A stretch of DNA of 9,197 nt from an uncultured archaeon (GCA_938082915.1 CALKCG010000105.1:1-9197); one strand, 5' to 3'. Counted from the stretch's first letter, positions 1 through 6,875 are shown. Made by a program: numbers and translations. The notes: generated by a model not told the origin, from the sequence alone.

Positions 1-1
1 A

Positions 2-1807
2 AGAGTTAACATGACAACTATGACTTGGCTTTATACCACGACGCTATGCCTTTCCTTCTACCTCGGAAGACCTACATCTGACACGCCATGCGCCAGCTAC
101 GGAGTCTTCTTAGGCAATAGGATAATGTCTCCGGTTGAAGAGACGACTAGACTAGTCCCATGGTTTATGGCTCCACCCGCGGACATAGCTAAGAAAGCGC
201 TTTATGGAGGCGTTCCAACACCTTATGCAGACTTAATGCCTATGATGGCTTTCTGGAGCACTTTTACAATAATATATGGTCTTCTAATGGTATCCATCGC
301 TACAATCTTTAGGAAGTATTGGATAGATGTTGAAAAGGTTCCATTCCCTCACGTGGGAGCTGCATACGAGCTCTTAATAAGAACATTGCCTGAGAGAAAA
401 GCTAGGTTTTCAGGGCCGTTCCTAATAGGACTCATACTAGGGATTGCTGTTTGGATACCTACACTTTGCACGGGACTATTTCCGTGGTTTCCAGACATCT
501 ATGGATGGAGATGGGAGGCGAATGTATGCGGATACGGATCACACTTCGTTCAACCCGGTGAGCCGTTAGCGACTCTCATAGGTATGGCTAGGATCGAGAA
601 GGAGCCGCTAGGTGTAGCTATAGCATACTTCGCGCCATTAACGACGTTGTTCAACATGTGGTTCTGGTGGCTAGTACTAGTAATACTGTGTCAAATAGCA
701 TATTTCTTTGGATATTACACGGGGATTCCAAATACACCGGGTTGTGGAAGAGTGTGGTGTGGAGAAATATCGATATCCTACGGTGAACCTTTCAAATGGA
801 CATCCGTCCTCATAGGAGGAATATGGGGTTTAACGATATTCCTATTGGTCTTGAGCAGACGCTACATTATAGATACTTTAAAAGCCGCATTTGGAAGAAT
901 GGACTCCTCAGCTAAAGCAGAGTTTGAAAAGGGTGAGCCTATAAGCTACAGAGGAGCTTACATTCTACTAATAGTAACATTCATTATAGCAATATTGATA
1001 CATGTTGCATGCGGTATGAATCCGTTATCATCATTATTGACGCCTATAAACATGATAGCCTTATGGTTCGGCTCTATGAGGCTTTTAGGCTTAGGAGGAC
1101 TCTATTATCGTAAAACGGATAAAGGCTATGCGTTGCATAGGCTCCTATTATGGCCGAGAGCACCCGAAGTTATAGATAGAGATTTTGCCATGTCTGCACA
1201 CTTCAACACATGGTTTACAGATGCACCAGATATGGGTAACCAAGTCGGCGGAAACTTTCTAACGGCCTTTGAAGCCTATAGAATGGCGAGCCTCACGGGG
1301 GTGACCACTAAGAGCGTTTTCAAAGTCCTCGTAGCCTCCATAATAATATATTCTATAGTTACAATACCGACGTGGATGACAATCGCCTATACGTTTGGCA
1401 TAACAAAGATACCAGGTACTTGGGGCATGCATGGATGTAACGCAGTAATGCAGAGATCCGCAAGCCCAGACACGTGGAACAGCTGCCCAGGCACAGAGCC
1501 TTGGATACCTCACTTCGTAGCAGGGTTTATATTTGTAGGGCTTTTAAGCTGGCTACATGCAAGATACCTATGGTTCCCGTTCGAGCCAGTAGGCTTCATA
1601 CTTGGAATAGGAGCTGGATTTGAATGGGGATTCTGGAGCTTAGCCTTAATAGCTTGGATTCTCAAACAACTGACACTTAGAATTGGTGGAAGCAAACTGT
1701 ATGAAGAGGTTGGAGCCCCAATAGCAGGTGGATACATAGCTGGACACGTATTGGCTTTAATACCTGGAATTATAATAAGTAGATACAGATTCTTCTTCCC
1801 ATTCTAA
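2..1807 (+). CDS. OPT-like multi-pass membrane transporter (DUF6785/DUF6784 type), 5'-truncated
   Basis: Predicted integral membrane protein, possibly an oligopeptide or metal-complex transporter; the substrate is unknown. The frame is open to the left edge, and the first ATG (position 11) is probably internal, because relatives have about 100 more residues before the part seen here. Counting from that ATG there are 598 residues with about ten hydrophobic segments, near 80-100, 133-155, 200-235, 263-283, 315-335, 340-360, 435-460, 500-517, 525-552 and 565-590. Family-like features are VPFP at 110-113 after the second visible segment, NMWFWW at 215-220, and the C-terminal block WFPFEPVGF (521-529) followed by a helix and an IGG...Y segment (558-564). 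Cysteines sit in loops at 153, 173, 245, 250, 334, 476 and 492. It converges on lysK and probably has no operon link with it. Family assignment is from memory of motif layout; transport is inference. Confidence 0.72.
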   Translation, partial: RVNMTTMTWLYTTTLCLSFYLGRPTSDTPCASYGVFLGNRIMSPVEETTRLVPWFMAPPADIAKKALYGGVPTPYADLMPMMAFWSTFTIIYGLLMVSIATIFRKYWIDVEKVPFPHVGAAYELLIRTLPERKARFSGPFLIGLILGIAVWIPTLCTGLFPWFPDIYGWRWEANVCGYGSHFVQPGEPLATLIGMARIEKEPLGVAIAYFAPLTTLFNMWFWWLVLVILCQIAYFFGYYTGIPNTPGCGRVWCGEISISYGEPFKWTSVLIGGIWGLTIFLLVLSRRYIIDTLKAAFGRMDSSAKAEFEKGEPISYRGAYILLIVTFIIAILIHVACGMNPLSSLLTPINMIALWFGSMRLLGLGGLYYRKTDKGYALHRLLLWPRAPEVIDRDFAMSAHFNTWFTDAPDMGNQVGGNFLTAFEAYRMASLTGVTTKSVFKVLVASIIIYSIVTIPTWMTIAYTFGITKIPGTWGMHGCNAVMQRSASPDTWNSCPGTEPWIPHFVAGFIFVGLLSWLHARYLWFPFEPVGFILGIGAGFEWGFWSLALIAWILKQLTLRIGGSKLYEEVGAPIAGGYIAGHVLALIPGIIISRYRFFFPF

Positions 1808-1812
1808 ACTTT

Positions 1813-1824
1813 CCCCCATTTTTT
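1813..1824 (+). terminator. Possible T-tract terminator after the membrane protein gene
   Basis: A run of five C (1813-1817) is followed by six T (1819-1824), starting a few bases after the TAA stop of the membrane protein gene and before the convergent lysK end. Archaeal RNA polymerase commonly terminates at T-rich tracts without a hairpin, and none is evident here. On the minus strand the 62-base gap holds only short T4 tracts (within 1840-1862) that could serve lysK. Confidence 0.4.
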
Positions 1825-1869
1825 CATTAATAATTGCAGAGCTAAAACGTATAAAACTAGTTTGCGAAG

Positions 1870-2991
1870 TCAACAGCTCTTTAGAAGTTTTAAAGCTGTA
1901 AGCCTATAGACCTCTATACTGTCTAAGTATTCTTTGACGTCTATCTTCTCCATATCGGTATGGCTTAGGGTTGAGTCGCCTGGACCGTATGTTACAGCAT
2001 CTACTGGAAGCCCAGCTAGAAGATTCATATCTCCGGTACCGGTTTTCCGAATAAGCTTAGGATATTTCCCCCTAACCTCTTTAATAGATTCCCTTAAAAT
2101 GTTTAAAAGCATTGAACTCTTATTCACCTCGTAAGCGTCACAGTATTCTTCGGTTTCAACTTTCACCTGAACACCTGGATGTTTATCCATAAAGTCTTTT
2201 GCCAGCTTCCGGGAGAACTCTATGAGCTCATATGCTTTGACGTGGGGTGGAATTCTAATATCGAGTTTAGCCTCGCAGAAACCCGGTATAATATTTGACG
2301 TCCCTCCTCCTTTAATCCAAGTTATTGACGTAGAAGTAGTGTAATACCTACTTGAAAACGTGTAAGTAGAGTAGGATTCACCTACTTTTTCCTTTAAAAA
2401 CTTGTAGAACTCGTAGAGATTTTCAATGGCATTTTCAAAAGCCCACGGTGATCCAGCATGCCCAGATATCGTTTTACACTTTATGGAAAGTTGAACCCTA
2501 CCTCTATAAGCTATAGTTATGACCTCAACTCCACCCGGCTCACCTAAAACTATATACTTGGCATCTATGCCTTTATGCAGTATGTGTTTAAAGCCCAAGC
2601 TGGAGCCTTCCTCGTCGATCGTACATGCGACAGTAAGTTTACCGTTTAAATTCTCGCTTTTGAGAGAAGCTCCTGCAACAACCATGGCTATTAACGCGGA
2701 TTTAGCGTCTACAGCCCCTCTAGCATATATAATATCTCCTTCTTCCCTATACGGTATGATCCCTGGAACAGTATCCATGTGACCTACATACATGAGCTTG
2801 GATTTACCAGCACCCATCGATCCTAAAACGTTTCCCATCTCATCGGCATATACGTCGTCGTAGCCTAGTTTTTTCATAGTGTCCATGAGGAAAAGCGCCA
2901 GTTCAGTTTCACGTAATGATGGACTGTAAATCTTTAAAGCATTTTTAAGTATACCTACTGCTTTAGCTTTAAACTCAGAACCTATATGCAT
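1870..2991 (-). CDS. lysK: [LysW]-lysine/[LysW]-ornithine hydrolase LysK (M20 peptidase family)
   Basis: Cytoplasmic metal-dependent hydrolase that cleaves the amide bond linking lysine (or ornithine) to the C-terminal glutamate of LysW. It frees the amino acid and recycles the carrier, and is the last LysW-dependent step. The 373 residues carry the M20 metal and catalytic set: H71 and D73 in GHMDTVP, D95 in RGAVDAKSA, the general base/ligand pair E127-E128 in DEEGS, E151 in LGEP, and H344 in LSHTD. The dimerisation (lid) domain spans roughly 165-275 and includes SGHAGSP at 176-182. The length fits LysK, which is shorter than many ArgE/DapE enzymes. The ATG is 3 bases beyond the lysZ stop, with GAGGT 6 bases upstream inside the lysZ end, so translation is probably coupled. 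It is last in the argG-lysW-lysZ-lysK order. Lysine versus ornithine preference cannot be read from sequence; dual use is likely. Confidence 0.93.
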   Translation of the reverse strand: MHIGSEFKAKAVGILKNALKIYSPSLRETELALFLMDTMKKLGYDDVYADEMGNVLGSMGAGKSKLMYVGHMDTVPGIIPYREEGDIIYARGAVDAKSALIAMVVAGASLKSENLNGKLTVACTIDEEGSSLGFKHILHKGIDAKYIVLGEPGGVEVITIAYRGRVQLSIKCKTISGHAGSPWAFENAIENLYEFYKFLKEKVGESYSTYTFSSRYYTTSTSITWIKGGGTSNIIPGFCEAKLDIRIPPHVKAYELIEFSRKLAKDFMDKHPGVQVKVETEEYCDAYEVNKSSMLLNILRESIKEVRGKYPKLIRKTGTGDMNLLAGLPVDAVTYGPGDSTLSHTDMEKIDVKEYLDSIEVYRLTALKLLKSC

Positions 2992-2994
2992 TTA

Positions 2995-3807
2995 TTAACC
3001 TCTATAAACTATGGTTCCAGTTTTACCTTCAAGAGCAGATGTTATGGGTTTAGGTTTTAAACCAGAACATATTACAATTTTATCAACGCCCATCTCTAAA
3101 GCCTCTATAGCAGCATAGGCTTTAGTAATCATACCTGGACCGATTTTCCCAAGTTTCTCCTTCAATTGGCTATAGGATATTTCCTCGCAAACTATCCCAT
3201 CGAGTATTAACCCTTCAACATCTGTCAGTAGTATGAGGCGGTCTGCTTTCAAAGCCCCCGCTATGTAAGACGCAGCTCTATCTCCATCGACGTTTAAAAT
3301 CTCATACTCATGACCTATAGACAGCGGTGAAACAACAGGCAAATAGCCTGAGTTTAAAAGTATTTCCAATAGACCAATGTTAACATCCGTTATTTTCCCA
3401 GTATAGCCTCCAGGTATGATTCTTTTCCTACCTTTCTCATCTATTATGATGAGTTTCTTTTTCCTCTCTGCTCTTAGAAGCCCTCCATCCACACCCGAGA
3501 TTCCTACGGCTGGAAGTCCAAATTCAAGAAGCGTCGAAACTATTTCTTTACTTATCTTACCAGCCATAACCATAACGTAGATATCGAGTGTCTCCTTATC
3601 AGTATATCGGCTTCTAAAGCCATCTGGGGAAGTTACGAAAACCTGTTCTTTACCCATTCGGGAAGCTATCCTTGTAACGTCGTCTCCTCCGCCATGTACT
3701 AAGACGAGTTTACAGTTTGAAAAAACCTCTTTAATGTCGCTTATCAGATTTAAATCTGGAGACCCGTCTCTAAGAATACTTCCACCGATTTTAACTACCA
3801 GTTTCAA
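2995..3807 (-). CDS. lysZ: [LysW]-aminoadipate/[LysW]-glutamate kinase LysZ (ArgB family)
   Basis: Amino acid kinase that uses ATP to phosphorylate the side-chain carboxyl of LysW-bound 2-aminoadipate (lysine route) or glutamate (arginine route), in the cytoplasm. The 270 residues show KIGGS (6-10), HGGG (38-41), SRYTD (66-70), NVDGDRAA (172-179) and GMITK (225-229), covering the nucleotide and phosphoryl-transfer sites of the ArgB/LysZ fold. SRYTD is typical of carrier-linked LysZ rather than N-acetylglutamate kinases. The start is TTG at 3807: an in-frame TGA lies two codons upstream (3811-3813), so no longer form exists, and GAGGG at 3815-3819 is a well-spaced ribosome binding site. An ATG at 3811 is out of frame. 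The gene starts 29 bases after the lysW stop and ends 3 bases before lysK. Dual substrate use is inferred from argG in the same operon. Confidence 0.93.
   Translation of the reverse strand: MKLVVKIGGSILRDGSPDLNLISDIKEVFSNCKLVLVHGGGDDVTRIASRMGKEQVFVTSPDGFRSRYTDKETLDIYVMVMAGKISKEIVSTLLEFGLPAVGISGVDGGLLRAERKKKLIIIDEKGRKRIIPGGYTGKITDVNIGLLEILLNSGYLPVVSPLSIGHEYEILNVDGDRAASYIAGALKADRLILLTDVEGLILDGIVCEEISYSQLKEKLGKIGPGMITKAYAAIEALEMGVDKIVICSGLKPKPITSALEGKTGTIVYRG
2998..3002 (-). promoter_or_regulatory. Ribosome binding site of lysK inside the lysZ end
   Basis: GAGGT on the minus strand lies 6 bases upstream of the lysK ATG (2991) and within the last two sense codons of lysZ. This fixes the lysK start and indicates coupled translation of the two genes. 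Confidence 0.7.
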
Positions 3808-3814
3808 ACATCAA

Positions 3815-3819
3815 CCCTC
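3815..3819 (-). promoter_or_regulatory. Ribosome binding site of lysZ supporting a TTG start
   Basis: GAGGG on the minus strand ends 7 bases before the TTG at 3807. With the in-frame TGA at 3811-3813 it makes TTG essentially the only possible start of lysZ. Confidence 0.65.
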
Positions 3820-3836
3820 AACGCAATATCTTTCAG

Positions 3837-4013
3837 CTACTCTCCCCAGTCTTCTCCTTCTATTTCCGCGGGTTTAAGTTCAACTTTACCATTATTTATG
3901 TAGGCTTCATACTCCATACCACAATCGGGACACGAGAATATTTCACCCTCGAGAACGTCATCGGGAACCTTAATCTTACCGCCGCACTCAGGGCACTCTA
4001 AAACTATAACCAT
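3837..4013 (-). CDS. lysW: Amino-group carrier protein LysW
   Basis: Small acidic zinc-binding carrier whose C-terminal glutamate is joined to the amino group of 2-aminoadipate or glutamate, protecting it and presenting it to LysZ, LysY, LysJ and LysK. From the ATG at 4013 it has 58 residues. CPECG (7-11) and CPDCG (28-32) form the four-cysteine zinc site, and the end is the diagnostic EDWGE. A GTG at 4022 would add three residues and overlap argG, but it lies inside the strong GGAGGTGA ribosome binding site at 4019-4026, which stands 5 bases from the ATG; the shorter form is therefore preferred and matches known LysW proteins of about 54-56 residues. It sits between argG and lysZ, next to the enzymes that act on it. 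The ligase (LysX/ArgX) that loads it is not in the window. Confidence 0.95.
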   Translation of the reverse strand: MVIVLECPECGGKIKVPDDVLEGEIFSCPDCGMEYEAYINNGKVELKPAEIEGEDWGE

Positions 4014-4018
4014 GCGAA

Positions 4019-4026
4019 TCACCTCC
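4019..4026 (-). promoter_or_regulatory. Strong ribosome binding site of lysW overlapping the argG stop
   Basis: GGAGGTGA on the minus strand is a full-length match to the expected archaeal 16S 3' end and includes the TGA stop of argG. It is 5 bases from the lysW ATG at 4013. A terminating ArgG ribosome would be placed directly on it, which fits high, coupled output of the small carrier protein. Confidence 0.8.
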
Positions 4027-5212
4027 CACTGTTTTTACGAGCCGTAAGAACGGTTCTCAAGGGTAGACTCCATATTTCTATAAACCCAGGGGCTGCAGAT
4101 TGATTGAAAACGCTTTTAACGCTGTAAGTGGCGAGATCCTTACTATACAGCGAATAATTCGACATTCTTGAAACAACTCTTAATCCTCCCTTATAAAGCT
4201 TCAGCTTGACCCATCCTTCAACAAACCTCTGAGAACTATCGATAAATTCATCTAAATCCTGTTTAAGAGGCTCACACCATAAGCCGGCATACACCAGAAA
4301 ACTCCACTGTCTATCTACAAGTCCTTTAAAACTCAATTGGCTCGGCGTTAAAACAAGCTTCTCAAGGTCTTTATGCGCCTCAATTATGCAGATGGCTGCT
4401 GGGCACTCGTAGACTTCTCTAGTTTTAATTCCTACAATCCTATCTTCAATATGATCTATTCTACCTATGGCATTTCTCCCCGCGATCTCATTCAACCTCA
4501 TTAAGAGTGAAACACCATCTAAAACTTCTCCGTTAAGCGAAGTAGGCACTCCATTCTCAAAACCTATGGTTACATACTCGGCTTTATCAGGAGCCTTCTC
4601 CGGATCTACCGTCCATTTAAAAACTTCACTCGGAGGCTCAAGCTCTATATCTTCTAAAGGTCCACACTCTATGCTTCTACCCCATAGGTTTTGATCGACG
4701 CTGTATATCTTCTCCCTAGTGAATGGAATTCCATGTTTCTTAGCGTATTCAAGTTCAAATTCTCTATCTAAACCCCATTCTCTAACGGGAGCTAAAATCT
4801 TCAAATTTGGATTTAACGCTTTAACCGTTGACTCTATTCTAACTTGGTCATTACCCTTACCTGTACATCCATGAGCTACAGCATCGGCCTTAACGGCTTC
4901 AGCTACTTTAACAACATGTTTAGCTATTAACGGTCTGGAAAGAGCGCTACTAAGGGGGTATTTATCTTCATATAACCCATTGGCTTTAATGCTTGGAAAA
5001 ACGTAGTTCTCTACGAAATCCTCCTTAGCATCTATGGAGAAGTGTTTTACAACGCCAAGCTTGTAAGCTAAATCCTCTACGAGTTTGAAGTCGACACCTT
5101 GACCTACGTCAACGGTGACCGTGTAAACCTCCGCATCGTATTTTTCTTGAAGCCATACTATTGAAACAGATGTATCTAGACCTCCGGAGTATGCGAGTAC
5201 GACTTTATTCAA
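4019..5212 (-). CDS. argG: Argininosuccinate synthase
   Basis: Joins citrulline and aspartate, using ATP, to make argininosuccinate, the penultimate step of arginine synthesis. From the TTG at 5212 there are 397 residues, the usual length. The PP-loop SGGLDTS is at residues 9-15, the AHGCTGKGNDQ block at 113-123, NLWGRSIE at 175-182 and YECPAA at 268-273. A longer reading from TTG 5239 adds nine residues, but those codons contain the purine-rich stretch GAGGGGGAGG, which makes a better ribosome binding site for TTG 5212, after which the protein begins MNKVVLAYSGG as ArgG normally does. It is the first gene of the apparent argG-lysW-lysZ-lysK operon and has its own TATA-like promoter and a palindrome upstream. 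ArgH, the following enzyme, is not in the window. Leading a LysW operon, it argues that the carrier enzymes make arginine here. Confidence 0.95.
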   Translation of the reverse strand: MNKVVLAYSGGLDTSVSIVWLQEKYDAEVYTVTVDVGQGVDFKLVEDLAYKLGVVKHFSIDAKEDFVENYVFPSIKANGLYEDKYPLSSALSRPLIAKHVVKVAEAVKADAVAHGCTGKGNDQVRIESTVKALNPNLKILAPVREWGLDREFELEYAKKHGIPFTREKIYSVDQNLWGRSIECGPLEDIELEPPSEVFKWTVDPEKAPDKAEYVTIGFENGVPTSLNGEVLDGVSLLMRLNEIAGRNAIGRIDHIEDRIVGIKTREVYECPAAICIIEAHKDLEKLVLTPSQLSFKGLVDRQWSFLVYAGLWCEPLKQDLDEFIDSSQRFVEGWVKLKLYKGGLRVVSRMSNYSLYSKDLATYSVKSVFNQSAAPGFIEIWSLPLRTVLTARKNSGR

Positions 5213-5253
5213 AGCCTCCCCCTCATTTAAACTCTTCAATTAAATCCAAGCAT

Positions 5254-5275
5254 TAAGTTAAGGAAACTTAACTTA
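5254..5275. repeat. Perfect 9-bp inverted repeat downstream of the argG TATA box (putative operator)
   Basis: Arms TAAGTTAAG (5254-5262) and CTTAACTTA (5267-5275) pair perfectly around a 4-base spacer GAAA on the plus strand. Read towards argG, the repeat begins at the end of the TATA-like box and covers the region where the transcript should start (about 5250-5256), the usual place for an archaeal repressor operator. A terminator of the upstream small gene is less likely, since no T-tract follows on the minus strand and the stem is almost all A/T. Lrp/LysM-type regulators are plausible binders; the binder is not identifiable here. Confidence 0.55.
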
Positions 5276-5290
5276 GATATAAATTTTACT
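5275..5290 (-). promoter_or_regulatory. Archaeal promoter (BRE plus TATA) of the argG operon
   Basis: On the minus strand, AGTAAAA (5284-5290, BRE-like) is followed by TTTATATCT (5275-5283, TATA-like). Initiation would be expected about 25 bases downstream, near 5253, leaving a leader of around 40 bases before the TTG at 5212. The BRE overlaps the last codons of the upstream small gene, so argG may be transcribed from here and by readthrough. Confidence 0.6.
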
Positions 5291-5681
5291 GAGAATCTTT
5301 AATTTTTTCCCTTAGGTATTCTGAAAACTCCTTAACTCTGCCCTTTCTCTCTACGTATATCTTCGTATCCAATCTAACTCTGATGCCAAGGCTTAGTAGA
5401 AGCTGGTAAAATTCACCACCACTTATTTCAGCAGGTATCTTACGTTCTGCTATCGCTTTACCAAGAACGTTAATTATCGTGTATGCTTCATTTGGATATT
5501 GGCTTTTAAGAGCCGATAGAACTCTTAAACCTGAACTGTCTAAAGCATTTCTGACAATACTTTCATAGTCTGGAGTTTTATCCTCCTCAATAGAGCCCTT
5601 TAAAGTTTTAGCCATGAGTTTCCGCTGAATCTCTAAATACTTTTTCTTCATTAGTAGGTTCAGCTCGTCATCTTCGCTCAA
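5286..5681 (-). CDS. Small basic protein, probable PDCD5/TFAR19-like DNA-binding protein
   Basis: A 131-residue soluble protein with no signal peptide or membrane segment. It has a charged N-terminal helix (about 1-26, with MKKKYLEIQRKLMAK), a variable acidic linker (about 29-40), then a helical core (41-100) ending in ISGGEFYQLLLSLGI, and a basic tail with RVRLDTKIYVERKGR (101-115). This layout (charged leading helix, three-helix core, a short segment entering a last helix, then a basic extension) resembles archaeal PDCD5-family double-stranded DNA-binding proteins, but the match rests on architecture, not clear motifs. Start is TTG at 5681 with GAGGG at 5689-5693, 7 bases upstream; codon 11 (ATG) would remove much of the first helix. 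It is 73 bases upstream of argG on the same strand. A role as regulator of the locus is speculation. It could also be an uncharacterised archaeal family. Confidence 0.6.
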   Translation of the reverse strand: MSEDDELNLLMKKKYLEIQRKLMAKTLKGSIEEDKTPDYESIVRNALDSSGLRVLSALKSQYPNEAYTIINVLGKAIAERKIPAEISGGEFYQLLLSLGIRVRLDTKIYVERKGRVKEFSEYLREKIKDSQ

Positions 5682-5711
5682 GTCAAATCCCTCTAAGAGA
5701 ATAGAAAATGC

Positions 5712-5719
5712 AATTTAAA
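5712..5719 (-). promoter_or_regulatory. Possible TATA box for the PDCD5-like gene
   Basis: TTTAAATT on the minus strand, preceded by CTTTAG, lies about 33 bases upstream of the TTG at 5681. A transcript would start near 5690 with a very short leader carrying the GAGGG site. It is one plausible element in an AT-rich divergent intergenic region. Confidence 0.35.
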
Positions 5720-5775
5720 CTAAAGAAGCTTTCTTTCTTCTGAGAATTGAAAATCCATGGTAATGGAATAGAAAA

Positions 5776-5804
5776 GTAAGTAAAAGTTAAATGTTAAATC
5801 TTAC
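5776..5804 (+). promoter_or_regulatory. Repeat-bearing promoter region of lysY-lysJ
   Basis: Two adjacent copies of GTTAAAT (5786-5792 and 5793-5799) are flanked by the inverted pair GTAAG (5776-5780) and CTTAC (5800-5804). AAAAGTTAAATG here can be read as BRE plus a weak TATA box, with a start near 5810-5815, close to the ribosome binding site. The 7-mer AAGTTAA (5784-5790) also occurs in each arm of the argG palindrome, suggesting but not proving a shared regulator. Confidence 0.4.
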
Positions 5805-5812
5805 TCCATTTT

Positions 5813-5819
5813 GGAGGGG
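5813..5819 (+). promoter_or_regulatory. Ribosome binding site deciding the lysY start
   Basis: GGAGGGG lies 6 bases upstream of the TTG at 5826 and immediately after another in-frame TTG at 5811. Using 5811 would place the ribosome binding site inside the coding region, so 5826 is the better start. Confidence 0.7.
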
Positions 5820-5825
5820 CCATCT

Positions 5826-6875
5826 TTGAAAGTAAGCATTATAGGAGGGTCTGGGTTCACTGGTGGAGAACTTTTAAGAATATTAGCGACCCATCCAAAT
5901 GTGGAAATCAAAATGGTTACCTCTAGGAGATATGTAGGTGACTACGTTCACAGAGTTCATCCAAACCTTAGAGGAATACTCGATATTCAATTTACAAACC
6001 CCAGTACGTCAAAGATAGCTGAAGAAAGCGATGTGGTATTCCTATGTACACCAGTAGGTGTTTCAGCAAATATAGCGCCGGAATTCTTAGAATCCGGAGT
6101 TAAAGTGGTCGACTTAAGTCCAGATTTTAGACTTAAGAATCCAGGAGAATATGAGCGGTGGTATGGTTGGAAACACCCGAGGCCAGAGCTTCTAGAAAAA
6201 GCCGTCTACGGTTTACCGGAACTTCATAGGGAAGAGATTCGGAAAGCCGATTTAGTTGCATGTCCAGGCTGTATGTCGACGGCAGCCATACTTGCCATGG
6301 CTCCTTTAGCTAAAACCGGCTTTATTAAGCAAAGTATAGTGGTGGACGCTATGATAGGTTCTTCGGGTGCAGGCGCTACACCTTCACTGGCGAGTATACA
6401 CGCTGAACGATATGGTGTCATAAGACCTTATAAGCCAATTGGGCATAGACATACAAGTGAGATAGAGCAGGAGCTTAGCCTATTAGCTGGTGAAGACGTT
6501 AAAGTTGCGTTTTCAGCAAGCTCCGTCAACATAGTGCGGGGAATACTCGTAGTATGCCATTGTTTTACCGAGAAAACTGTGACTGTTCGAGACCTTTGGA
6601 AGATTTATAGACAGTTCTATGGAAATGAACCTTTCATAAGGCTCGTTAGAGACGTTAGAGGAATCTTCAGGTATCCGGATCCAAAACTTACAGTAGGCTC
6701 AAACTTCTGCGATGTGGGGTTTGAATTCGACCCGCATACGAATAGGATAGTTGCCCTAGCCGCTATAGATAATCTCGTTAAAGGTGCTGTTGGAAATGCC
6801 GTTCAGAGTCTAAACATCATCTATGGATTGGATGAGAAGACGGGATTAATGTATCCCGGAATCCATCCGGTTTAG
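5826..6875 (+). CDS. lysY: [LysW]-aminoadipate/[LysW]-glutamate semialdehyde-forming reductase LysY (ArgC family)
   Basis: NADPH-dependent reductase that converts the LysW-bound acyl phosphate made by LysZ to the semialdehyde, in both the lysine and arginine branches. From the TTG at 5826 there are 349 residues. The Rossmann loop is GGSGFTGGE (7-15), the catalytic cysteine is C149 in ACPGCMST, the substrate-binding SSGAGATP lies at 179-186, and the catalytic histidine region is GHRHTSEIEQEL (206-217). GSNFCDVGF (291-299) is typical of the LysY/ArgC group. A start at 5811 would add five residues that encode the ribosome binding site. It is the first gene of a two-gene plus-strand unit; its stop codon overlaps the lysJ ribosome binding site. 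Family membership is clear; assignment to the carrier-linked form rests on lysW, lysZ and lysK next door. Confidence 0.93.
   Translation: MKVSIIGGSGFTGGELLRILATHPNVEIKMVTSRRYVGDYVHRVHPNLRGILDIQFTNPSTSKIAEESDVVFLCTPVGVSANIAPEFLESGVKVVDLSPDFRLKNPGEYERWYGWKHPRPELLEKAVYGLPELHREEIRKADLVACPGCMSTAAILAMAPLAKTGFIKQSIVVDAMIGSSGAGATPSLASIHAERYGVIRPYKPIGHRHTSEIEQELSLLAGEDVKVAFSASSVNIVRGILVVCHCFTEKTVTVRDLWKIYRQFYGNEPFIRLVRDVRGIFRYPDPKLTVGSNFCDVGFEFDPHTNRIVALAAIDNLVKGAVGNAVQSLNIIYGLDEKTGLMYPGIHPV

Noticed and set aside
1259..1513. 84-codon open frame on the minus strand inside the membrane protein gene
   Set aside because: Fully antisense to a convincing membrane protein frame, with no recognisable domain and a composition explained by the opposite strand.
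2519..2782. 87-codon plus-strand frame inside lysK
   Set aside because: Antisense shadow of the active-site region of lysK with no independent features.
5213..5239. N-terminal extension of ArgG from TTG at 5239
   Set aside because: The extra codons contain the purine-rich ribosome binding site for TTG 5212, and the extension adds residues absent from typical ArgG proteins.
5254..5275. Intrinsic terminator for the PDCD5-like gene
   Set aside because: The stem is nearly all A/T and no T-run follows on the minus strand; its position just after a TATA box fits an operator better.
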